NCBI GenBank assembly: GCA_023386855.1
Contig: JAEWIW010000156.1
Span: 1-5,056, forward strand
DNA from: Bacteroidota bacterium
Lineage (GTDB): Bacteria > Bacteroidota > Bacteroidia > Chitinophagales > Chitinophagaceae
Length of the DNA stretch: 5,056 bases
Reading direction: 5' to 3'
The position numbers and the translations under genes are program-made. Shown piece by piece: positions 1 to 5,056 of this stretch (position 1 is the stretch's first letter; every line of letters starts with the position of its first letter). Under the pieces are notes generated by a model. It ran no database searches and had not been told where the DNA came from. It worked only from the letters and a program-made list of their open reading frames with translations.

Positions 1-905
1 ATACAAAGGTCATGTCGCCCTTTTACCGAGAATTGTTCCACCTGGTTGGTTTCCCAGTTAAAGCTTTCCTGTTCCCTTGGAGTGGAAGAAGTTGGCTTTA
101 TGGCAATGCGAAAAACAAGTTCATTGGAATTGGATATACCGCCTACGATGCCCCCTGCATGATTGGTTCGGGTATGCCCCTGTTCGTTCATGATGGCATC
201 ATTATGTTCTATTCCAAACATCCTGGCCGCAGCGAAACCTGTACCGAATTCAATACCCCTGACAGCAGGGATGGAAAATACCGCATGGCTAACCAGGGAT
301 TCCAGTGAATCAAAAAAAGGTTCTCCAAGTCCAAGAGGCAATCCTTTGACCCTGCATTCCACAATGCCTCCCACTGAATCTTTTGCATCAATAGCTTTTT
401 GCAAACCTTTTTCAATATCTGTTTCCCCACCGATCTCCAGGATGTGGGCCTGCACTTTAATGAAATGATGTGTCAGCAATTTTTTGGCGATCACGCCTGC
501 AGCCACCAGGGCAACGGTTAACCTTCCACTAAAATGCCCGCCGCCACGATAATCTTCAAATCCTCCGAATTTCTTATGCGCAACAAAGTCAGCATGACCG
601 GGTCTTGGGATGGACCGGATCTTTTCATAATCCCCCGAGCGGGTATTATTATTTTCGAAAAGGATGGTAATCGGCGCGCCTGTTGTTTTTTCATTGAATA
701 CACCACTTTTGAAAATAGGAAGGTCATCTTCCTTCCTGGGTGTGGTGCCTTTTTGTGTACCACCTCTTCTTCTTTCCAGGTCATCCAGGAAATCTTCATG
801 TTTAACAGAAAGGCCCGCGGGGCATCCGTCAAGATTGATCCCTACACTTTCACCATGTGATTCACCAAATATGTTTAACCTGAAAATTCTGCCGAATGAA
901 TTCAC
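1..905 (-). CDS. aroC: Chorismate synthase, 3' end cut by window edge
   Basis: Makes chorismate from EPSP by anti-1,4-elimination of phosphate, using reduced FMN; cytoplasmic, last step of the shikimate pathway. The frame is open for 301 codons from GTG at 905 to the left edge, with no frameshift. Visible: GESHG (residues 14-18, His17 matching E. coli His10), a TTGAPI segment near 74-79, RPGHAD (101-106, His104 matching E. coli His106), the second family signature around 122-138 with Arg128, and the start of the C-terminal signature, RHDLC (297-301). About 50 residues should follow. GTG is the only reasonable start: the in-frame stop of aroA lies one codon upstream, and the protein begins VNSFGRIFRL, as expected for the family. 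Odd: the active-site motif is GGHFSGR rather than GGRSSAR, and the middle of the protein is shorter than in E. coli AroC. This resembles clostridial-type enzymes. Identity is very secure; the subtype is from memory. Confidence 0.96.
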   Translation of the reverse strand, partial: MNSFGRIFRLNIFGESHGESVGINLDGCPAGLSVKHEDFLDDLERRRGGTQKGTTPRKEDDLPIFKSGVFNEKTTGAPITILFENNNTRSGDYEKIRSIPRPGHADFVAHKKFGGFEDYRGGGHFSGRLTVALVAAGVIAKKLLTHHFIKVQAHILEIGGETDIEKGLQKAIDAKDSVGGIVECRVKGLPLGLGEPFFDSLESLVSHAVFSIPAVRGIEFGTGFAAARMFGIEHNDAIMNEQGHTRTNHAGGIVGGISNSNELVFRIAIKPTSSTPREQESFNWETNQVEQFSVKGRHDLC

Positions 906-911
906 CTTTTA
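903..911 (-). promoter_or_regulatory. aroA stop / aroC GTG start junction
   Basis: Read on the minus strand this is TAA AAG GTG: the aroA stop (911-909), one codon, then the aroC start (905-903). Both genes are in the same frame. The stop limits aroC to this GTG as its most upstream conventional start. The AAAAGG just before GTG is too close to act as a normal Shine-Dalgarno sequence, so initiation probably depends on ribosomes arriving from aroA (inference). Confidence 0.8.
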
Positions 912-2192
912 ATTTTTTATAGGTTGATCGAAAGTATGAACAATAGCGCCAGCCTGTTGAAGGTGTTGGTAGAAAGAAGGATAGGATTTGTTGATCGCCT
1001 CCGCCACTTCTATAGTGGTTTCACCTTCTGCACCTAATGCCGCCACCGCGCAGGCCATGGCAATTCGATGGTCGTGGTGTGAATGCACCACGGTACCATG
1101 CAGGCCGCCACCACCATATACCAGCATCAGGTCATCCTGGAGATCCACACGTATTCCCATTTTTCCGAACTCCTCCTGCAACGTAAGGGAACGATCACTT
1201 TCTTTATGTGTTAATCGTTTTACGCCTTCAATAGCGGTTGTTCCTTCACAATAAGCTGCTAATGCCACCAGTGGCGGGAACAAATCGGGACAATCGGTAG
1301 CATTAAAATGAAAAGCTTTTAATTGACCGCGACTGATCTTTATACTGTGATCGCTAACAGACATAGATGCTCCCGCTGATGCAAGTGCATGGAGAATGGC
1401 TTTATCAGCCTGTGTTGAAGAAGGATCAAGCCCTTTTACTTCCAGGTCACCGGATATTGCGCCGGCAACAAGGAGAAATGCAGCCCCGCTCCAGTCGCCT
1501 TCCACGGTATAACGGGCAGGTGTAAACGAAGTATTTCCTTGAAAGAAAAACTCTTCATAGTTCCTGTTCACTACCTGCACTCCGAATTTATTCAGTACAT
1601 CGAGCGTAAGATCAATATAAGGCCTGCTCTTCAGGTCATTCACTTTAATGGAAACATTCGATGCACCTGAAGCTGCAAATGCCATCAGCAATCCGGTGAG
1701 AAACTGTGAACTTAATGAACCATCGATAGTAATATTATCAGCCTTCAATGGACCCTGGATATGAAGCGGTAATTTTCCATCGTTGGAACTGATCCTGATG
1801 CCAAGCAGGGGGAAGATCTCATCAAAGAAATTCATGGGCCTGCTAACAAGGCTTCCCGAACCATTGATGGTTAATGGCTTTTCACTTAATGCCGCCAATG
1901 GGGTGAACATTCTTATTCCCAACCCACTTTCACCACAATGTATTTCATCCTTCGCTGGATCAATGCCATGGCTGGAAATTTCAAGGTCTCCATTTGACAA
2001 TGGCTTAATGGTTGCCCCAAGCTTGGAGATGACATCCATTGCTGCCCTGTCGTCGTTCGAAGAACCAGGGCTGCTGATAATGCTGGTTCCTTTCGACAAC
2101 AATGCTGCGGCACATGCTCTTTGCATCGAGCTCTTTGAAGCAGGAGCCCTGAGTGTGCCTTTTACAAATGAAGGTTGTATGGTTGTGATCAA
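909..2192 (-). CDS. aroA: 3-phosphoshikimate 1-carboxyvinyltransferase (EPSP synthase)
   Basis: Transfers the enolpyruvyl group of PEP to shikimate-3-phosphate, giving EPSP; cytoplasmic, penultimate step to chorismate. The 427 residues match the E. coli enzyme's length. Seen in order: Lys20-Ser21 and Arg25 (substrate-binding KSSMQR), the PEP loop with Gly90 and Arg94, SSQ at 161-163 (shikimate-3-phosphate binding), PD at 302-303 (Asp303 matching catalytic Asp313), Lys330-Glu331 and Arg334 (matching Lys340, Glu341, Arg344), HDHR with Arg376 (matching Arg386), and Lys402 (matching Lys411). Both inside-out alpha/beta domains are complete. The start is TTG, overlapping the aroB stop as TTGA. No in-frame ATG lies near it, and the N-terminus from TTG fits the family. 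Odd: the loop at 87-96 reads GESGLGIRMF where E. coli has GNAGTAMRPL, so the residues at positions 94, 97 and 101 (E. coli numbering) are Glu, Leu and Met. The substrate-contact residues are otherwise intact, so an active enzyme is expected. Confidence 0.97.
   Translation of the reverse strand: MITTIQPSFVKGTLRAPASKSSMQRACAAALLSKGTSIISSPGSSNDDRAAMDVISKLGATIKPLSNGDLEISSHGIDPAKDEIHCGESGLGIRMFTPLAALSEKPLTINGSGSLVSRPMNFFDEIFPLLGIRISSNDGKLPLHIQGPLKADNITIDGSLSSQFLTGLLMAFAASGASNVSIKVNDLKSRPYIDLTLDVLNKFGVQVVNRNYEEFFFQGNTSFTPARYTVEGDWSGAAFLLVAGAISGDLEVKGLDPSSTQADKAILHALASAGASMSVSDHSIKISRGQLKAFHFNATDCPDLFPPLVALAAYCEGTTAIEGVKRLTHKESDRSLTLQEEFGKMGIRVDLQDDLMLVYGGGGLHGTVVHSHHDHRIAMACAVAALGAEGETTIEVAEAINKSYPSFYQHLQQAGAIVHTFDQPIKN
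2189..2192 (-). promoter_or_regulatory. aroB/aroA 4-base stop-start overlap (TTGA)
   Basis: On the minus strand TTG (2192-2190) opens aroA and TGA (2191-2189) closes aroB. This is the TTG version of the common ATGA overlap and implies translational coupling by re-initiation. The hexamer ACAACC occurs three times around it (2198-2193, 2186-2181, 2178-2173). No Shine-Dalgarno sequence is visible. Confidence 0.75.
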
Positions 2193-3214
2193 GGTTGTAA
2201 TTGTTTGATGTATTCTTCAAGTTCATCCATTTCCATAGGTTGGATAACCGCTTTCCCAATCTTTTTCAATAGTATAAAACTCATGGTGCTGCGGATCTTT
2301 TTCTTATCCATCTTTACCATTTCTATTGCCCTGGATTTATCAAAATCAAGTTGTACAGGCAAACCATATTTCCTGAGCAATGAGGATATCCTCTTTGTTT
2401 CACTGAATCCAAGAACATCTTCCGAGATCTTTGAAGCGGCTATCATTCCAATGGAAACCGCATGACCATGAGGTAGCGCATAAGCTGTTTCAATGGCATG
2501 GCCAAGTGTATGCCCGAAGTTGAGCAATTTTCTTTCACCCTGCTCAAATTCATCCTGCTTTACCACTTTTGATTTCAGTAAAACATTCCTGCTTATTAGT
2601 GAAGAAAGTGAGTTTGCATTCTTTCGTAAAGCAGCTATACTATTGCTTTCCAGTTCACTGAACAATGCAGCATCTTTAATGCATGCATGCTTGATGATTT
2701 CTGCAAAGCCATTGATCCATTCTTCTTTTGGAAGCGACCGGAGCAACTTCATATCGTATAAAAGAAAGGATGGCTGGTTGATTGTACCTACAAGGTTTTT
2801 ATAGGCACCAACATCAATACCATTCTTTCCACCGATAGAAGCATCCACCATGGCCAGTATGGAACTAGGGGCAAAACCAAAACGGATACCCCGCATATAA
2901 ACAGAGCCTACGTATCCGCAGATATCCGTTACTACTCCTCCACCAACGCCAACCAGCAAAGTTTTACGGTCGGCACCCATAGCGATCAGTTCATTGATGA
3001 CCTCATCAACGGTAGACTGGTTTTTGTGTTTTTCACCTGCAGGGATAACAATGGTTTTTTTTCCTTTGAATTTCCTTGCATGCGCGGCATAAACATTTTC
3101 ATCGGTAAGAAATATGGTGTTTTCTTCCGGCGAAAATTTGTTTACCATATCCAGGTCAGCATCGAAATAATAATCAACCTTGCGTGTACTGAAGTTTATA
3201 GATTTTTTCTTCAT
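2189..3214 (-). CDS. aroB: 3-dehydroquinate synthase
   Basis: Converts DAHP to 3-dehydroquinate with bound NAD+ and a divalent metal (Zn or Co); cytoplasmic, second shikimate step. Length 341, slightly shorter than E. coli AroB (362). Seen: TDEN near 37-40 and PAGEKHK (58-64) for NAD, GVGGGVVTD (89-97), the conserved block APSS...VDASIGGKNG (115-132) with Asp124 and Lys130, and KN at 139-140. The metal ligands expected from the Aspergillus AROM structure are Glu172 (in NGFAEIIKH), His235 (in NFGHTLGHAIE, with His239) and His251 (in PHGHAVSIGM). Starts at ATG 11 bases after the DAHP synthase stop and ends overlapping the aroA start, so it is mid-operon. Small departures from the usual PTTLLAQVD are Ser-Ser for Thr-Thr and Met122 for Gln. 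All catalytic ligands are present, and glycerol dehydrogenase relatives are excluded by the block at 115-132. Confidence 0.97.
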   Translation of the reverse strand: MKKKSINFSTRKVDYYFDADLDMVNKFSPEENTIFLTDENVYAAHARKFKGKKTIVIPAGEKHKNQSTVDEVINELIAMGADRKTLLVGVGGGVVTDICGYVGSVYMRGIRFGFAPSSILAMVDASIGGKNGIDVGAYKNLVGTINQPSFLLYDMKLLRSLPKEEWINGFAEIIKHACIKDAALFSELESNSIAALRKNANSLSSLISRNVLLKSKVVKQDEFEQGERKLLNFGHTLGHAIETAYALPHGHAVSIGMIAASKISEDVLGFSETKRISSLLRKYGLPVQLDFDKSRAIEMVKMDKKKIRSTMSFILLKKIGKAVIQPMEMDELEEYIKQLQP

Positions 3215-3225
3215 TAACCCCAGGT
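3215..3225 (-). other. 11-base spacer between DAHP synthase–mutase gene and aroB
   Basis: On the minus strand this reads ACCTGGGGTTA and leads directly into the aroB ATG. The GGGG could pair weakly with the 16S rRNA tail, but it is not a proper Shine-Dalgarno sequence. There is no room for a terminator or promoter, so the two genes are surely cotranscribed. Confidence 0.6.
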
Positions 3226-4311
3226 TTAACTATTCATGATCCTGTTCTGGTGGTTGATGCTTTCCATGTGTACGGCATCAAAATATTTGGTGATGAATTC
3301 CTTGCTCAATCCAAGTTTGTCGCCTTTGTTTACAGCCCTTTCCAGGATCTCGTTCCAGCGGTTGGTTTGAAGGATGGTGATATTATTGTTCTTTTTGAAC
3401 TCCCCGATCTTTTCAGCAATCTTCATACGCTGACCCAGCAATTGCATCAGTTCATCATCGAGATGGTTGATCTGCTGGCGAAGTTTTTCGAGTGCCGCGT
3501 GGTAAGCTTCTGAATTGATATCTTCTTTCCTCCAGATGATAGTGGAAAGCATTTCAGATAATCTTTCAGGTGTTACCTGCTGCTTGGCATCACTCCAGGC
3601 GTTATCAGGATCAATATGGCTTTCGATCATCAGTCCATCAAAATCCAGGTCAATTGCTTTCTGTGCAACATCCAACAGGATATCCCTTCTTCCGCAAATA
3701 TGTGAAGGATCATTGATGATCATCATTTCAGGATAACGGCGTTTCATTTCAATGGCCAGGTGCCACATGGGTGCATTTCGGTATTCGGTATTACCATAGC
3801 TTGAGAACCCGCGGTGAATAAGGCCGATCTTTGAAATGCCTGCCTTCGCGATCCTTTCAACAGCACCAAGCCATAGTTCCAGGTCGGGATTGATTGGATT
3901 CTTTACCAGCACAGGTACATCCACTCCACGAAGAGCATCAGCGATCTCCTGTACACTGAATGGGTTCACGGTTGTACGTGCACCAACCCACAATACATCC
4001 ACATCAAAATGCAAAGCATCTTCAACCTGCTTGGCAGTAGCCACTTCCACTGCTGTGGGCAAGCCGGTTTCCTTTTTGGCAGCCTGCATCCAGGGTAATC
4101 CCTTGGTTCCAATGCCTTCAAAGCTTCCGGGCCTTGTACGCGGTTTCCATATTCCTGCCCTGAGCACATCTACCTTACCGGTAGCAGCAAGCCTTCTTGA
4201 TGTTTCCAGCACCTGTTCTTCAGTTTCAGCACTGCAAGGCCCTGAAATAATCAATGGTCTTTTGTTCATCACCTCACCAATCGGAGTGGTTTCTTGTTGT
4301 GTCTGTATCAT
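3226..4311 (-). CDS. aroF: Bifunctional DAHP synthase (type Iβ) – chorismate mutase (AroQ)
   Basis: Two enzymes in one 361-residue chain. The N-terminal barrel (about 18-262) condenses PEP and erythrose-4-phosphate to DAHP, the entry step. The C-terminal helical domain (about 268-357) turns chorismate into prephenate. Seen: GPCSAE (24-29, metal ligand Cys26), KPRTRPGSF (57-64), GARTTVNPF (110-118), which marks DAHP synthase rather than KDO8P synthase, KNP (137-139), HRGFS (166-170), DPSH (201-204) and Glu230. The mutase domain keeps Arg278, Arg295, Lys306, Arg318, Ser351 and Gln355 (E. coli Arg11, Arg28, Lys39, Arg51, Ser84, Gln88), but Asp48 and Glu52 become Gln315 and Trp319. The Prevotella nigrescens enzyme has the same domain order and is feedback-inhibited by prephenate; similar control is inferred here. 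First gene of the aro set. Start at 4311 is preferred because the family has an N-terminal extension; ATG at residue 15 is an alternative. The symbol is loose: naming varies between species. Confidence 0.94.
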   Translation of the reverse strand: MIQTQQETTPIGEVMNKRPLIISGPCSAETEEQVLETSRRLAATGKVDVLRAGIWKPRTRPGSFEGIGTKGLPWMQAAKKETGLPTAVEVATAKQVEDALHFDVDVLWVGARTTVNPFSVQEIADALRGVDVPVLVKNPINPDLELWLGAVERIAKAGISKIGLIHRGFSSYGNTEYRNAPMWHLAIEMKRRYPEMMIINDPSHICGRRDILLDVAQKAIDLDFDGLMIESHIDPDNAWSDAKQQVTPERLSEMLSTIIWRKEDINSEAYHAALEKLRQQINHLDDELMQLLGQRMKIAEKIGEFKKNNNITILQTNRWNEILERAVNKGDKLGLSKEFITKYFDAVHMESINHQNRIMNS

Positions 4312-4354
4312 GATTTTTCAATTATCAGTGTATTCCGAAGAGATCGCTAATAAC
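4312..4354 (-). other. 43-base intergenic gap, helicase to aro operon
   Basis: This is the only real gap in the window. It has no inverted repeat with a T-run (no intrinsic terminator) and no match I can defend to the Bacteroidota promoter (TTTG and TAnnTTTG). It is too short for a leader peptide with attenuator. Either the aro genes are read through from the helicase gene, or their promoter lies inside the helicase 3' end. Confidence 0.5.
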
Positions 4355-5056
4355 TTACCTGTTGGCTTCATTCATGCGGATCCTTCTTCCTTTAAAATTT
4401 TTTCCGTCGATCGAACGGATCATCTGCGTTGCTGCAGAACGATCAATCTCGATCCAGCTGTTCATTTCCTTCATATCAATTCTGCCAAGGACATCTTTTT
4501 TAAGATCACTCATGTCAAGAATGAACTGAAGAAAACTTGCTTTATAAAAACCGTCTTTTGTTCCGAGGTTAACAAACAGCTTGGTGTAATCTCCATTACC
4601 ACCAAATTCCCTTCCCCTGGTATCTCTTCTCCTTCCCTGCTCATTATTACCGCGTGAACTATCGCGCCTGTCACTAAATGACTCCCTGGATCTCTCGCGC
4701 ATATTGAGATCTTCCGCATTCTCATAATATTTTAGGAAGCGGTTGAATTCCATTGCAGCTACACGCTTAAGCACTTCTTCCTTGGAAATGTCGGCAAACT
4801 TTTCTTCCAGCATGGGAACATATGTTTCATACCCGCCATGACTGATATCTGCCTGCAACAGTTTTTCCATGAAATGAAAGAACTGTTTCCTGCACACATC
4901 TTTTCCACTTGGAATTTCAAGCTTATGAAATGAAGCCTGTACAATTCTTTCTATCTGCCTGAGCTTTCCAAGTTCACGGCTATGTACGATCGACATACAA
5001 ATTCCTGTATTACCTGCACGCCCGGTTCTTCCGCTTCGATGGGTATACACTTCAAC
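4355..5056 (-). CDS. DEAD-box ATP-dependent RNA helicase, C-terminal part, 5' end cut by window edge
   Basis: Only the last 233 residues are present; the DEAD core and most of the second RecA domain lie beyond the right edge. Residue 1 here is the Val at 5056. Helicase motif VI, HRSGRTGRAG, is at 6-15 and provides the arginines that contact ATP. After the RecA fold ends (about residue 50) comes a helical stretch to about 112, then a linker (115-155) rich in Arg, Ser, Asp, Asn and Gly. The end is a DbpA-type RNA-binding domain (about 157-231, KLFVNLGTKDGF through FKGRRIRM). This layout fits the DeaD/CshA/DbpA group, which unwinds structured RNA in ribosome assembly, cold response or mRNA decay. 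Which member it is cannot be decided from this part, so no symbol is given. It has no metabolic link to the aro genes and may simply share their transcript. GTG at 5050 lies inside the conserved VEVYTHR segment and is not a start. Confidence 0.93.
   Translation of the reverse strand, partial: VEVYTHRSGRTGRAGNTGICMSIVHSRELGKLRQIERIVQASFHKLEIPSGKDVCRKQFFHFMEKLLQADISHGGYETYVPMLEEKFADISKEEVLKRVAAMEFNRFLKYYENAEDLNMRERSRESFSDRRDSSRGNNEQGRRRDTRGREFGGNGDYTKLFVNLGTKDGFYKASFLQFILDMSDLKKDVLGRIDMKEMNSWIEIDRSAATQMIRSIDGKNFKGRRIRMNEANR

Noticed and set aside
12..468. Plus-strand open frames over the 3' part of aroC
   Set aside because: They are antisense to conserved aroC motifs and show no family resemblance.
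741..766. Potential small hairpin (GTGGT / ACCAC) in the aroC 5' region
   Set aside because: The stem is only 5 pairs, inside a conserved coding stretch, with no T-run and no relation to a start or stop.
209..832. Possible broken aroC, since ATG-initiated frames here are short and in other frames
   Set aside because: Reading from GTG at 905, the chorismate synthase frame is continuous to the left edge for 301 codons with all motifs in order. There is no frameshift or internal stop.
1783..2208. Plus-strand open frame of 141 codons antisense to the aroA start region
   Set aside because: It lies opposite highly conserved aroA sequence and its product has no recognisable features.
2679..2690. 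Self-complementary ATGCATGCATGC
   Set aside because: It encodes the Lys-His-Ala-Cys part of a conserved AroB segment. One short palindrome inside a gene has no supporting context as a regulatory site.
4312..4354. Aromatic amino acid attenuator or riboswitch before the first aro gene
   Set aside because: 43 bases is too short for a leader peptide plus alternative hairpins, and no paired arms are visible.
3836..4657. Plus-strand open frame of 273 codons antisense to the DAHP synthase and helicase genes
   Set aside because: Its translation is Ser/Thr/Pro-rich with no recognisable motif, and it spans two well-supported minus-strand genes and their gap. It is a by-product of codon use in those genes.

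Overview
The window reads entirely on the minus strand and holds the central part of a compact shikimate/chorismate operon, preceded by the 3' end of an RNA helicase gene. In transcription order (right to left on the given strand) it contains: the C-terminal part of a DEAD-box RNA helicase with a DbpA-type RNA-binding domain (cut by the right edge); a two-domain DAHP synthase–chorismate mutase; 3-dehydroquinate synthase (aroB); EPSP synthase (aroA); and chorismate synthase (aroC, cut by the left edge before its last roughly 50 residues). Coding density is almost total. The only gap of note is 43 bases between the helicase stop and the DAHP synthase start. The other junctions are 11 bases, a 4-base overlap and 3 bases.

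The organism is most likely a member of the Bacteroidota, possibly near Chitinophagaceae/Sphingobacteriia. The reasons are the type Iβ DAHP synthase with a C-terminal AroQ chorismate mutase (the arrangement known from Prevotella), the EPSP synthase N-terminus with KSSMQRACAAALL, the lack of clear Shine-Dalgarno sequences, and a base composition of roughly mid-40s % GC by eye. This placement is inference from remembered family features; no search was run.

Together the genes cover the entry step (PEP + erythrose-4-phosphate to DAHP), the second step (DAHP to dehydroquinate), the last two steps to chorismate (shikimate-3-phosphate to EPSP to chorismate), and the first step of the Phe/Tyr branch (chorismate to prephenate). 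Dehydroquinase, shikimate dehydrogenase and shikimate kinase are not in the window and must lie elsewhere. The likely flow control is on the fused first enzyme, whose mutase domain would sense or make prephenate.

I see no undescribed system, mobile element, CRISPR array or RNA gene. The points worth a second look are: a chorismate synthase with a GGHFSGR motif in place of the usual GGRSSAR; altered residues in the chorismate mutase site and in the EPSP synthase PEP/glyphosate loop; two consecutive non-ATG starts (TTG for aroA, GTG for aroC); and an aroA–aroC junction where both genes share one frame, separated only by TAA AAG.
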